Shown: positions 8,784 to 17,544, counted from the stretch's first letter. The stretch is DNA of 64,000 nucleotides from Lentzea albidocapillata (GCF_000719115.1 NZ_JOEA01000014.1:434001-498000); one strand, 5' to 3'. The notes: generated from the sequence alone by a model not told the origin. Numbers and translations: made by a program.

Positions 8784-8891
8784 CGCGTACAGCGCGTAGA
8801 TCGGGATGAGGTGCGAGCACCACGCCCACGCCGTCGCGGTTCGGGATAGATCAGTTGAAGATCAATGTCGTCGTCGCATGGGACAAGACTA

Positions 8892-8928
8892 GGCCGCCAG
8901 CGCCACCGAATAAATGGCGCTGACGGCC
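8892..8928 (-). terminator. Rho-independent-type hairpin after chitinase gene
   Basis: GGCCGCCAGCGCCA pairs with TGGCGCTGACGGCC across a 9-base loop, with one mismatch. It begins 9 bp beyond the chitinase stop. No strong U-tract, as is common in actinobacteria. Confidence 0.65.
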
Positions 8929-8937
8929 TGTAGTCGC

Positions 8938-10269
8938 CTAGAAACCGGCGGTGATCTTAGTGAACGCCAGCTCGGATTGCTGGATGCCGGAGCAGCTCGC
9001 GGACACCTGGCCGTCGCAGCCACCGCGGTCGCGGTTGACCGACCAGAAGGCCAGTCGCCCGAGGCCGTTGGACTTCGACCAGTCGCGGATCGCGGTCCAG
9101 TCGTCGACCGTGGTCAGCTCGCGCTGGTCCGACAGGCCGTTCATGCCCGAGATGCCGACGTGCTTGAACGCCTCGGCGTCGCTCCAGCCGAAGGTCGACT
9201 TGAGCTTGTTCTTCAGCCCCGTGGCCGCGTTGATGGTGTCGGTGCGGATGTTGGAGCTGCCGAAGTCGAACGGCATGATCGTGAACACGTCGATGTTCGC
9301 GTTCAGCGCCTTGGCCTGGTCGATCAGCCGGGCACCGTAGAAGTTCGGGCCGGTGGTCGAGGTGCCGAAGGTGACGATCGTCTGGATGCCCGGGTTGTTC
9401 TGCTTGACGATCCGCAGGGCGGTGATGATCCGGTCGGCCACGACGGTGTTCTCGAACTCGTCGGTGTTCTCGATGTCGATGTCGATGGCCTTGAGCCCGT
9501 AGGCGTCGATGACCTGCTGGTACGCGCCGGCCAGTGCCTCGGGGGTCGAGCAGTTCGGGCCGAGCTTGTTGCCGCTCCAGCCACCGAACGACGGCACGAT
9601 GTCACCGCCGGCCGCGCGGATGGCGTTGATCGCCTGCTGGTCGGCGCCACCGGTCAGCGGACGCTGGCCGTCCCACGACGGGGTGCACCCGCCGCTGGAC
9701 AAAATGAACGCGAGAGTGAACCACTTGACGCCGGTCTGGCTCATGACCTGCGTGGCGCTCTGCGGGTTGCCCCAGCCCAGGTACAGGTAGGGCGCGCCAC
9801 GGCCGGTGCCCGGCAACGGCGGGTTCGACGTGGTGGTCGTGGTGGTCGTGGTCGTCGTCGGCGGGTTGCCGGTGCCGTCGCACGAACCACCGTTGACCTT
9901 GCAGCCGGACGGGCTCGCGCCGGAGCCCTTGACGGTGAAGCCGAAGCTCACCGAGCCGCCGACGGGCACGCTGCCGTTCCAGGTGTTGCGGACGGTGATG
10001 TTCTGACCGTTCGCCCCGTAGCTGCCGTCCCACAGCGACGCGATCGACTGCCCGCTCGGCAGCGTGAACTCGACGGTCCACGACGTGAGCGCGGACCCGC
10101 CGCTGTTGGAGATCGTGTACTTGGCCTCGTAACCGCTGCCCCAGTCCGAGGTCTTGGTGAACGCCGCCGTCACGCCCGGCGCGCCACTCGCGGGCGCGGC
10201 GACAACGCCTCCGACCACGGTGGCTATCGCCAGACCGAGGGTCAGGATCTGCCAGCGAAATTTCTTCAT
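8938..10269 (-). CDS. Secreted chitinase: CBM2 plus GH18
   Basis: Extracellular enzyme of 443 residues that would hydrolyse chitin. Domain order: Sec signal peptide (about 1-30, cleaved near ASG-AP), cellulose/chitin-binding CBM2 (about 35-130, with SWTVEFTLPSGQSIASLWDG), a Thr-rich linker (TTTTTTTTTT, about 143-152), then GH18 (about 165-443). The catalytic D-x-D-x-E is seen in KAIDIDIENTDE. The PFDFGSSN and LAFWSVNRDRGGC motifs fit bacterial family 18 chitinases. The ATG at 10269 ends a leader that contains a DasR-like box 46-61 bp upstream. A hairpin terminator follows the stop. Confidence 0.93.
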   Translation of the reverse strand: MKKFRWQILTLGLAIATVVGGVVAAPASGAPGVTAAFTKTSDWGSGYEAKYTISNSGGSALTSWTVEFTLPSGQSIASLWDGSYGANGQNITVRNTWNGSVPVGGSVSFGFTVKGSGASPSGCKVNGGSCDGTGNPPTTTTTTTTTTSNPPLPGTGRGAPYLYLGWGNPQSATQVMSQTGVKWFTLAFILSSGGCTPSWDGQRPLTGGADQQAINAIRAAGGDIVPSFGGWSGNKLGPNCSTPEALAGAYQQVIDAYGLKAIDIDIENTDEFENTVVADRIITALRIVKQNNPGIQTIVTFGTSTTGPNFYGARLIDQAKALNANIDVFTIMPFDFGSSNIRTDTINAATGLKNKLKSTFGWSDAEAFKHVGISGMNGLSDQRELTTVDDWTAIRDWSKSNGLGRLAFWSVNRDRGGCDGQVSASCSGIQQSELAFTKITAGF

Positions 10270-10314
10270 GGTGCTCCATTCACGCGCAGGGGGTACGTGA
10301 TGGCAGGCACATTA

Positions 10315-10330
10315 ACTGGTCTAAACCACC
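10315..10330. promoter_or_regulatory. DasR-response-element-like operator (dre) upstream of chitinase
   Basis: ACTGGTCTAAACCACC closely matches the Streptomyces DasR consensus ACTGGTCTAGACCACT. DasR is the GntR repressor that senses aminosugar phosphates and controls chitinase genes, so the match and position agree well. DasR itself is not in the window. Confidence 0.75.
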
Positions 10331-10387
10331 TGTTCAAGGGGATGAACCGGACATCGTTCGCCCTCGTCAGAGTGCACGAGAACGCTC

Positions 10388-10696
10388 TCACCGCACGCTG
10401 GATCGTTCCTCGGCGCGCTCCTCCAGCAGTTGCAGCAGGGCGTAGGCGGTCTGCCGCTGCTCCTCCACGAGCTTCGTCAGCCACGATCCGAAGTAGAGGA
10501 ACCCGCCGACGCCGATCAGCCCGACACCCAGGATGCCGCCCGACACCACGTACGGGATCTGCTCGAACGTGTAGCCGGTGTGCGCGACGCCCCACCAGGC
10601 GAAGAGGATCGCCGCGATCCCCGCCGTCATCAGCATCGTGCCCACGAGCCCGAGTCCGCTGCGCATCCGTGCGCGGCGCCGGTCCTGGATCGTCAT
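10388..10696 (-). CDS. Small two-helix membrane protein
   Basis: Unrecognised protein of 102 residues. It has a basic N-terminus, two hydrophobic segments (about 14-36 and 48-70) and a charged C-terminal helix rich in Glu, Gln and Leu (LVEEQRQTAYALLQLLEERA) that could be coiled coil. It is the last gene of the importer operon, 3 bp after the preceding secreted protein gene on the same strand, so it is probably co-expressed. A scaffold or regulatory role at the membrane is possible; nothing in sequence fixes it. Confidence 0.6.
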   Translation of the reverse strand: MTIQDRRRARMRSGLGLVGTMLMTAGIAAILFAWWGVAHTGYTFEQIPYVVSGGILGVGLIGVGGFLYFGSWLTKLVEEQRQTAYALLQLLEERAEERSSVR

Positions 10697-10699
10697 CGC

Positions 10700-11944
10700 T
10701 CACCCGTTGCGGAGGTCGGGGACACCGGTCGGGTGTCCGGAGGGACAGGGGGCGCCGCCCAGCAGGAAGGTGCCGAACGACTTCATGCCGAACGCTCCCG
10801 CCGCGGCGACCCCGAGACCGGTGAGCACCAGCAGTGCCGGTACGCCGGGGAAGTCGAGCAGCGAACGGGGTTTGGCGCGGGCCGACGCGACCGGTGTGAC
10901 CGTCCTGGGCGGCGTCACGCCCGCGACCGGAGGCGCGCCCAGTGCCGGTGGCGGGATATCGGCGGCGGGCGGTACCACCGGCACGACCGGGGCCGGCACG
11001 TCAGGCGGTGTCAGAGACGTTGAGGCGGAAGCGTTTGCGACGGCCTCGGTGTCGCCGACGACCACCACCATCTTGCGTAGCGGGTTGAGCAGCGGCACGA
11101 GTTCCTTGGGCAGCAACGGAGCCAGGACGCCGTCCAGGATCCCGCCGAGGCCGAGCTTGGTGCGCAGCGCCAGCACGTCGACGGTCAGAGTGAGGCCGCT
11201 GCTGGAGGACGTCGCCGCCGTGCCTTCGAGCTTCGTCGCGGCCGTGGGCCAGGTGAGGGTGATGCCCAGCGGTTCCAACGCCTTCAGCAGTCCGTCCGGT
11301 GGCGCGTCCGGGGCCTTGACCGGGAACTTCTGGCCCAGCACGGCGAACTCGGCGATCGAGAACGTGCTCGTGCCGCTCCCCTTGCTGCCGTCGCTCACGG
11401 CGACGGACTCGAACTTCACGCCCGACAGCACGACCAGGCCCGCCAGCAGTGAGATCGTCTGCGCGGACGTGACGGCGGTCGAGCGGGCCTCGGACGCGCC
11501 GGCCGAACTGACACTGCTCGACGACAGCCCGTCGGCGGTCAGCAGGAACGGCACCTCCTGCTTCGCGCCCGCGTAGGACTCGGCCTTCGCGGCTCCGGCA
11601 GCGGCCTTCATGCCCGGCTTCGACTCGTCCGCCGGGCCGCCGGGGTGCGCCGCGTTGGCCTGCACCGGGTAGGCGAAGCCGAGCAGCTGCGGCAGGCCGG
11701 TGCCGACGGCCGCGCCCGGCCACAGCGAGCTGGCGACCGACCGGCCGATCGGGCCGGAGCCCAGTTCCGTCTGCGTGTAGGAGAGGTGCACCTCGCCCTG
11801 CGGTTCGGCCGGCACCGGGATCAGGTCGGTGTGCAGCAGCACGGACACAGGCGCGGCGTGGGCGGTCAGCGTGAACCCGCCGATGTCCGCCTTCGCGGGT
11901 GCCGGGAACAGCAGGAGGAGCAGCAGGACGAGCGCGTACCTCAT
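10700..11944 (-). CDS. Secreted, membrane-anchored protein of unknown function in ABC importer operon
   Basis: 414 residues, not recognised. A Sec signal peptide (MRYALVLLLLLLFPAPAKA) is followed by a low-complexity Ala/Ser/Gly-rich ectodomain, a Pro/Ala-rich stretch (about 330-370, PPAADIPPPALGAPPVAG) and a C-terminal hydrophobic helix (about 372-395), then a short Cys-containing tail. Its ATG overlaps the stop of the LivF-like ATPase by 4 bp, so it is translationally coupled to the transporter. It may be an accessory envelope component of the importer. No LPXTG sorting motif is visible. Confidence 0.65.
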   Translation of the reverse strand: MRYALVLLLLLLFPAPAKADIGGFTLTAHAAPVSVLLHTDLIPVPAEPQGEVHLSYTQTELGSGPIGRSVASSLWPGAAVGTGLPQLLGFAYPVQANAAHPGGPADESKPGMKAAAGAAKAESYAGAKQEVPFLLTADGLSSSSVSSAGASEARSTAVTSAQTISLLAGLVVLSGVKFESVAVSDGSKGSGTSTFSIAEFAVLGQKFPVKAPDAPPDGLLKALEPLGITLTWPTAATKLEGTAATSSSSGLTLTVDVLALRTKLGLGGILDGVLAPLLPKELVPLLNPLRKMVVVVGDTEAVANASASTSLTPPDVPAPVVPVVPPAADIPPPALGAPPVAGVTPPRTVTPVASARAKPRSLLDFPGVPALLVLTGLGVAAAGAFGMKSFGTFLLGGAPCPSGHPTGVPDLRNG

Positions 11945-12612
11945 GACGTCCCTCCGAAGTAGACGGTGGCCAGGTCGCTCCCGGCGGAGATCTCGCCGTG
12001 CGTCATCACGACGACCTGGTCGGCGACGGCCGAGGCGGTCTCGGCGAACTGCTCGACGATCAGCATCGTCACGCCGGACCGCGCCAGCTCCCCCACCACC
12101 TCGTACAGCTCGGCGACGATCACCGGGGCGAGGCCCATCGAGAGTTCGTCGATCACGAGCACGGCCGGGTCGGTGATCAACGCGCGGGAGAACGCGAGCA
12201 TCTGCTGCTCGCCGCCGGACATCGAGCCCGCGAGCTGCCGGTGGCGCGCCTTGAGCTTCGGAAAACGTTGGTAGACCAGCTCGGCATCCCCGCGCATCAG
12301 CCTCAGGTTCTCCGCCACGGTCAGGTTCGGGAAGATCGCGCGGCCTTCCGGGATCGTGCACAGGCCGGCGCGGGCGAGTTCGTCGGGCGGGGCGTCGTTG
12401 ACGTGCACCCCACCCAGATGGACGTGGCCGGCGGTGGCCCTGATCTGTCCACTGAGGACTTTGACCAGCGTGGACTTGCCCGCGCCGTTCGGGCCGAGCA
12501 ACGCGGTGACGGTGCCGCGCGGCACGTTCAGCGACACCCCGCGCAGCACCTCGATCCGGCCGTAGCCGGCGTGGACGTCACTGAGTTCGATCATTTTGGC
12601 GAGGTCGATCAT
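11941..12612 (-). CDS. Branched-chain amino acid type ABC transporter ATPase (LivF-like)
   Basis: ATPase of 223 residues. Walker A GPNGAGKST, signature MSGGEQQMLAFSRAL, Walker B VLVIDELSMGLAP and the H-loop region LIVEQ are all present; the ELSMGLAP Walker B is characteristic of LivF. The ATG at 12612 overlaps the LivG stop by 4 bp; an internal ATG at 12594 is an alternative. It drives import together with LivG and the fused permease. HAAT-family importers also carry amides, urea or aromatic acids, so the substrate is open. Confidence 0.9.
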   Translation of the reverse strand: MIDLAKMIELSDVHAGYGRIEVLRGVSLNVPRGTVTALLGPNGAGKSTLVKVLSGQIRATAGHVHLGGVHVNDAPPDELARAGLCTIPEGRAIFPNLTVAENLRLMRGDAELVYQRFPKLKARHRQLAGSMSGGEQQMLAFSRALITDPAVLVIDELSMGLAPVIVAELYEVVGELARSGVTMLIVEQFAETASAVADQVVVMTHGEISAGSDLATVYFGGTS

Positions 12613-13301
12613 CCGAGGTACGCCTCCCGGACACCTTCGTGCGCACGGACGACGTCGGGCGTGCCGGAGACCAGCAGCCGTCCCAGGTTCAGCACGTGCA
12701 CGTGGTCGCAGTAGCCCATCACGAGGTCCATGTCGTGCTCGACCAGCACGACCGAGCGGCCCTCCGCGCTCAGTTGCCGCAGCAGCTCACCGAACGCGTC
12801 GGTCTCCGCCCGGTCGAGGCCGGACGACGGTTCGTCGAGCAGCAGGAGGCTTGGGTCGGTGGCCAGTGCGCGAGCCAGTTCCAGCAGGCGCGCGGCGCCG
12901 GTCGGGACGGTGTCGGCCTGGTTGCCCGCGAACTCCGCGATCCCGACCCGTTCCAGCAGTTCCCTGGCCAGCTTCGCGGGCCTGCGGCGGCTTTCCAGCG
13001 CCACCACGACGTTCTCCCAGACCGTCAGCGACCCGAAGACCTCCAGCCGCTGGAACGTCCGCGCGACGCCCAGCCTCGACCGCTGGTGCGGCCCCTTGGT
13101 GGTGATGTCCTCGTCGTCGAGCAGCACCCGTCCGGCCGTCGGCTTGCGCAGCCCGCTGATCACGTCGAACAACGTCGTCTTGCCCGCGCCGTTGGGCCCG
13201 ATCAGCCCGGTGACGCCGGGTTCGACGGTCAGGGACACGTCGCCGACCGCGGTCACCTCGCCGAAGCGGACCGTCACGCCCTCCACCCGCAACGTGCTCA
13301 T
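12609..13301 (-). CDS. Branched-chain amino acid type ABC transporter ATPase (LivG-like)
   Basis: ATPase of 230 residues with Walker A GPNGAGKTT, the LivG-type RLGVARTFQRLEVFGSLTV segment (Q-loop region), Walker B LLLLDEPSSGLD and an H-loop in VLVEHDMDLVM. The signature is degenerate: PTGAARLLELARAL replaces the usual LSGGQ-like sequence. The ATG at 13301 overlaps the permease stop by 4 bp. It pairs with the LivF-like subunit immediately downstream. The altered signature is worth noting, but the two-ATPase heterodimer should still have one intact composite site. Confidence 0.88.
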   Translation of the reverse strand: MSTLRVEGVTVRFGEVTAVGDVSLTVEPGVTGLIGPNGAGKTTLFDVISGLRKPTAGRVLLDDEDITTKGPHQRSRLGVARTFQRLEVFGSLTVWENVVVALESRRRPAKLARELLERVGIAEFAGNQADTVPTGAARLLELARALATDPSLLLLDEPSSGLDRAETDAFGELLRQLSAEGRSVVLVEHDMDLVMGYCDHVHVLNLGRLLVSGTPDVVRAHEGVREAYLG

Positions 13302-15115
13302 GCGCGCCGCCAGGACCAGGCCCGGAAGCCCCAGCCGGCCAGCCCGTTGGGCTCGCGCGCGAGCCCGGCCGCCGCCACCCCGAGCAGCACGACCGCCACT
13401 CCCGCGAACGCCGGGAAACCGCTCTGCAGTACGGGGAGCAGCATCAGCAGCACCCCGCCGAGCAGCGCGCCGGACACCGACGTCACGCCCGCGATCACCG
13501 CGAACAGCAGCAGCGGCAGGTTGTTGAACAGCTGGAAGTCGCTCGCCGCGACGGTCTCCCGCAGCTGGGCGAACAGCCCGCCCGCCAGGCCCGCGATCGC
13601 CGCAGACAGGGAGAACACCCAGACCCGGATCCAGCGCACGTTCAGCCCGAGAGTCGCGCACGCCGCAGAGCTGTCCTTGACCGCGATCATCCGCCGCCCG
13701 AGCCGTCCGCGCCGGACGGCCAGCACGCCGACTCCGACCAGGACGAAGACGGCCGCGCACAGCAGCAGCTGAGCGGTCGCCGACTCGACGAGCTTCGGCA
13801 CCTGCAGACTGCCCCGCACGCCGAACGCGATCGGTGACTGCAGCACGAGCTTGTCCATGAGCTGCGCGAACCCCAGCGTCGCCAGCGCCAGGTACAGCCC
13901 GCTGACCCGCAGTGCCGTCAACGCGATCAACGCCCCGACCGCCGCCGCGACTGCGGCCCCGATCAGCAACGTCACGGGCGACGGACTGCCGAGCCGCGCC
14001 ACCGTCACCGCGCCCACGCCGACGAACGTGAACTGCCCCAGCGACACCACACCGCCGTACCCGGTGAGCAGCACCATCGACAGCAGCACGATCCCGAACA
14101 CCAGTGCCAGCGCGAGTTGCCCGGCCACCACCGAGTCCACCAGCAACGCCAGCACGACGACCACACCCGCGAACAGCCCGGCGCCCACACCGGTCGTCAG
14201 CGCGTTCGGCACGGCCACTCCGCGCGATCCCCGGACACCGCCGATCCGCAGCGGCGACTGCGGCATCGCGAGCAGCACCACGAACAGCAGCAGGGCCGGA
14301 ATCGCCGCCCGGAAGGAGATCCAGAACGGCGACGACGGCAGGTACGCCACCGCGTACGACTGCACCAGCCCGAGCCCGAGCGCGCCGGCGAACGTCCACG
14401 GCAGACTCCGCAACCGTCCCACCAGCGCGGCCGTGTACGCGGTGATCACGAGCAACGTCATCGTCACGTAGTCGAGCTGCACGACCGGCGTGAGCAGGAT
14501 CCCGCCCAGCGCCGCCAGCGCCGACCCGATCGCCCAGCTCAGCGCCGACAACCTGGTCGGCCGCGTCCCGTAGAGCGCGGCCAGTTCCGGCGCGTCGACA
14601 CAGGCCCGCATCGCGAGCCCGGTCCGCGTCCGGTTCAGCAGCACGTACAGCCCACCGGCGACGAGCACCGCGCAGGCCAGCGTCACCAGGTCGTGCCCGC
14701 TGACGAAGGACTGTCCGATGTGGACGCCGAGCTGGTCGAGGAACGGCCGCACCGGACGCGCCTGCGGCGGCCAGACCACCTGCGCCACCCCGATCAGCCC
14801 GACCAGCAACCCGACGCCGGCGACCAGCGTGATCCCGACCGGCGCACCCGCGAGCCGCCGCATGACGAACCGCTCGACCACCAGCCCGAACAGCGGCGCG
14901 CACACACCGACCACGAGCAGCAGCGCGAGCCACTGGGGCAGGCCGCGGTTCTCGGCGAGTTCCCAGTAGAGGAACGCCATGACCATGCCGATCGCGCCGT
15001 GGCCGACGTTGAAGACCTTGGAGGTGCTGTAGGTCAGCACGAGGCCGCCGGCGACTACGGCGTACGCGCCGCCCGTGACGAGGCCGAAGATGGTGTAGGC
15101 GAGGAGAGCCGTCAT
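13298..15115 (-). CDS. Fused LivH-LivM type ABC permease
   Basis: 605-residue membrane protein combining two permease units that are separate in most bacteria. Residues 1-290 are LivH-like (FGLVTGGAYAVVAGGLVLTY; NVGHGAIGMVMAFLYW) and residues 310-605 LivM-like (GYGGVVSLGQFTFVGVGA; LRVSGLYLALATLGFAQLMD). About 16-18 hydrophobic segments in total. The ATG at 15115 overlaps the stop of the binding-protein gene by 4 bp. The fusion fixes subunit stoichiometry; such fusions are known in actinobacteria. Confidence 0.9.
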   Translation of the reverse strand: MTALLAYTIFGLVTGGAYAVVAGGLVLTYSTSKVFNVGHGAIGMVMAFLYWELAENRGLPQWLALLLVVGVCAPLFGLVVERFVMRRLAGAPVGITLVAGVGLLVGLIGVAQVVWPPQARPVRPFLDQLGVHIGQSFVSGHDLVTLACAVLVAGGLYVLLNRTRTGLAMRACVDAPELAALYGTRPTRLSALSWAIGSALAALGGILLTPVVQLDYVTMTLLVITAYTAALVGRLRSLPWTFAGALGLGLVQSYAVAYLPSSPFWISFRAAIPALLLFVVLLAMPQSPLRIGGVRGSRGVAVPNALTTGVGAGLFAGVVVVLALLVDSVVAGQLALALVFGIVLLSMVLLTGYGGVVSLGQFTFVGVGAVTVARLGSPSPVTLLIGAAVAAAVGALIALTALRVSGLYLALATLGFAQLMDKLVLQSPIAFGVRGSLQVPKLVESATAQLLLCAAVFVLVGVGVLAVRRGRLGRRMIAVKDSSAACATLGLNVRWIRVWVFSLSAAIAGLAGGLFAQLRETVAASDFQLFNNLPLLLFAVIAGVTSVSGALLGGVLLMLLPVLQSGFPAFAGVAVVLLGVAAAGLAREPNGLAGWGFRAWSWRRA

Positions 15116-16512
15116 CCGCCCACCCCCGTGTCGATCAACGACCCGCACGAGTACCCCGAAGCCGGCGCCAACCGGCTCCACGTCCCGCCCTTCAACCGCA
15201 CCAGCGTCATGCAGGCCGAAGTCCGTTTCCCTCCCACGTCCTGCGGCGCGACCATGCCCTCGGCGGTGAAGTCGTGCACCCCGCGCACCGCCTCGATCAT
15301 CGCCTTGCGGGTGAGCTGCGGCCCGACCTTCGCCGCCGTGGTCACGAACAACCGGGCCGCCGCCCAGGCGAACATCCCGAAGTACGAGGGCGCGGCACCG
15401 GGCGCCACCCGCCCCAGCCACTGCTTGTACAGCGCCACCTGGGCGTTCGCCTCCTCGAACAGGGCGCCGTTCGTGTAGACCACGGTCCCGTCGACCGCCG
15501 CGCCGCCCTGCTTGATGTACTGCGGGTCGTACGCGGACGGGTCCGTGATGAACGCCTCCGGCGTGTACCCCTGCTGCCGCATGGCCTGCTGCAACCGCAC
15601 CGCGTACTGCGCCGAGCCGATCCAGTACACGATCTTGGTGCCGGTCTCCTTCAGCTTCGCCACGTACGGCGCGTAGTTGACGTCGGTGATGTCGATGGCC
15701 TGCGAGTAGACGAACTTGATCCCGCGTGCCTCGGCCGCCTTCTGCATGCTGCGCGCGTTCTGCGCGCTCGCGTCGGCGTTGAGGTAGAGGTAGGCCGCGG
15801 CACCGATGCCGCCGGGGAAGCTCGACTTGACCAGGTCCGGTCCGGCCGACGACACGAGGTTCACGACGTTCGACGCCACACCGAAGCTCACGGGCGTGCG
15901 CTGGCGTTGTGCGGTGACGGTCGAGGCCCGCAGGTCGGGTATTCCGCAGCCGGCAGCCGCGGGTCCGCCGCCCTGGTCGAACGCCGACATCGAGCCGACC
16001 AGCGCGAAAGCCTGTTCGCAGGCCTGGGAGGTGGCCTGCTGGTCGCCTCCGCTGTCGGTGCGGGAGTCGAACGAGACGAGCTTGAGCTTGCGCCCGCACA
16101 CCGAGCCCTGGGTGGCGTTGAAGTACTCGACGAACGCCTTGGTGGCCTGCTGGGCCGACTGGAAGAGGCCGGGCACCGGGCCGCTGATGTCGGAGATGTT
16201 GGCGATCGTGATCTCGCCGGCCGTGACGCCCTTGTCCGTGGCGCCGCCGGTGCCCTGGCAGCCGCCCGCGATGCTGCCGGGCGGGTTGGGCTTCTTGTCG
16301 GGCTGCTGCGGGTTCGCGGCGCCCGGCTGCTCCGCGGTGCCCTCGGGCACCGCGGCGTCCTCGCCGGTCACCGCACCGTCCTGGGTGCCGGCCGACCCTC
16401 CCTGCGGCACGACGAGTGCCGCCCGTTGCTCGTCGGTGAGCCTGCTTCCGCATCCGGCGAGCAACGCGCAGATCGTCAGTGCGATCAGTGCGGTCCTGCG
16501 ACGCATGCGCAC
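15112..16512 (-). CDS. Lipoprotein substrate-binding protein of branched-chain type ABC importer
   Basis: 466 residues. A lipoprotein signal ends at the lipobox LLAGC (Cys21), so the mature protein should be tethered outside the membrane. A Pro/Gly/Glu-rich linker (about 40-85) leads to a Peripla_BP_6-like fold beginning GEITIANISDISGPVPGLFQ. First gene of the operon running down to 10388. The palindrome at 16554-16567 lies 42-55 bp upstream of the start. An ATG two codons downstream (16506) is an alternative start. The ligand is not predictable; the family binds Leu/Ile/Val, amides, aromatic acids and others. Confidence 0.87.
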   Translation of the reverse strand: MRMRRRTALIALTICALLAGCGSRLTDEQRAALVVPQGGSAGTQDGAVTGEDAAVPEGTAEQPGAANPQQPDKKPNPPGSIAGGCQGTGGATDKGVTAGEITIANISDISGPVPGLFQSAQQATKAFVEYFNATQGSVCGRKLKLVSFDSRTDSGGDQQATSQACEQAFALVGSMSAFDQGGGPAAAGCGIPDLRASTVTAQRQRTPVSFGVASNVVNLVSSAGPDLVKSSFPGGIGAAAYLYLNADASAQNARSMQKAAEARGIKFVYSQAIDITDVNYAPYVAKLKETGTKIVYWIGSAQYAVRLQQAMRQQGYTPEAFITDPSAYDPQYIKQGGAAVDGTVVYTNGALFEEANAQVALYKQWLGRVAPGAAPSYFGMFAWAAARLFVTTAAKVGPQLTRKAMIEAVRGVHDFTAEGMVAPQDVGGKRTSACMTLVRLKGGTWSRLAPASGYSCGSLIDTGVGG

Positions 16513-16553
16513 TGACGCTAGGGCTCTGCATCAATCCAGGTCTACGCATCTTC

Positions 16554-16567
16554 TAGAACGCGTTCTA
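16554..16567. promoter_or_regulatory. Perfect palindrome TAGAACGCGTTCTA upstream of importer operon
   Basis: A 14-bp perfect palindrome in the promoter region of the ABC importer operon. The AACNNGTT core resembles boxes of KstR-like TetR regulators of lipid and steroid genes. A related half-matching sequence GGAACACGTTCTA lies at 16635-16647, beyond the hairpin at 16603-16630. The regulator is not in the window, so the assignment is inference. Confidence 0.55.
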
Positions 16568-16602
16568 CATGCAAACAATCGTCGCAGAATCCGTCACCAA
16601 AA

Positions 16603-16630
16603 CGCGGTCGCCTCGTTAGAAGCGACCGCG
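16603..16630 (-). terminator. Hairpin terminator after SGNH hydrolase gene
   Basis: CGCGGTCGCCTC and GAAGCGACCGCG form a stem with one mismatch and a GTTA loop, 19 bp beyond the SGNH stop at 16649. It sits between that gene and the importer operon promoter, both on the same strand, and would prevent read-through. Confidence 0.7.
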
Positions 16631-16648
16631 TCAAGGAACACGTTCTAC

Positions 16649-17407
16649 CTACGACGGTGGCAGCGGCTCCGGACGGCGCGGCAGGATCACGTCACCGGAC
16701 GACTCACCGCGCACCCGTCGCATCACCCACGGCACGACGTGCTCGCGCGCCCACTTCCAGTCCTCCGCGCGCCGGACGCGGCGGTCGACCAGCGGGGCCA
16801 CGCCCAGCACGGTCCGCTGCAGCGAGTGCGGAACGCCGAGAGCGTCCAGAACGGAGATCGCGACCTCGGCGTGCCCGGACGAGTTGAGGTGCAGCCGATC
16901 CGGCGACCACATGCGACGGTCGCGCAGCTGACGCATGTTCCACATGTCGCCCAGCACGCACGAGTGCTCGGCGGCGATCGCGCGCACGTGCTCGTTGTAG
17001 ATGGCCACGCGACCACGCATCTTGCGGAACACCGGGTCGTCCCCACCGTCGACGCCGGTGAAGAGGATCACGCGCGCGCCCGCGTTGGACAGGCGTGCGA
17101 CGGCCGCGCGGTAGCGGCGCATCAGCGCGTCGATGTCCACCTTGGGCCGCATGAGGTCGTTGCCGCCCGCGTAGAGCGAGACCAGGTCCGGCTTCATCGC
17201 CAGAGCGCGTTCGAGTTGCTCGCCCAGCACCTGCGGCAGCAGCCGGCCGCGCACGGCCAGGTTGGCGTAGGTGAACTCGGGGTCCGCCGCCCCCAGCACG
17301 TCGGCGACGCGGTCCGCCCAGCCCCGCACACCATTAGGACGACCAGCGTCTTCGTCGCCCACACCCTCGGTGAACGAGTCCCCCAACGCCACGAAACGCT
17401 TGCTCAT
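16649..17407 (-). CDS. SGNH/GDSL hydrolase
   Basis: Cytoplasmic esterase/lipase-like protein of 252 residues. Block I VALGDSFTEGVGDE carries the nucleophile Ser, block II Gly is in NLAVRGRLL, block III is YAGGNDLMRP (Asn), and block V WSPDRLHLNSSGH holds the Asp/His pair, so the catalytic set is complete. No signal peptide. The ATG at 17407 begins right before block I, as usual for the family; longer frames to 17512 look like promoter DNA. The C-terminal tail is Arg-rich. Divergent from the DUF4142 gene. Substrate unknown. Confidence 0.88.
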   Translation of the reverse strand: MSKRFVALGDSFTEGVGDEDAGRPNGVRGWADRVADVLGAADPEFTYANLAVRGRLLPQVLGEQLERALAMKPDLVSLYAGGNDLMRPKVDIDALMRRYRAAVARLSNAGARVILFTGVDGGDDPVFRKMRGRVAIYNEHVRAIAAEHSCVLGDMWNMRQLRDRRMWSPDRLHLNSSGHAEVAISVLDALGVPHSLQRTVLGVAPLVDRRVRRAEDWKWAREHVVPWVMRRVRGESSGDVILPRRPEPLPPS

Positions 17408-17544
17408 GCTCACGACCCTATGACGGGCATTCGGAGCAGAGTCGACGGGGGTTGCGGCCGCTTCGATAACGTTTCGGTAACGGCGACGTCTCGAACTGAG
17501 GCGGCTTCCCATTCCTGGCCGTATTCCCGTTCGTGCGACTCCCC

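Noticed and set aside
12609..14933. 774-residue reverse frame containing LivG
   Set aside because: Only the last 230 residues are LivG; the rest is a shadow of the permease gene.
13298..16549. 1083-residue reverse frame covering permease and binding protein
   Set aside because: Its first half is an out-of-frame shadow of the binding-protein gene; the permease starts at 15115 with a 4-bp overlap.
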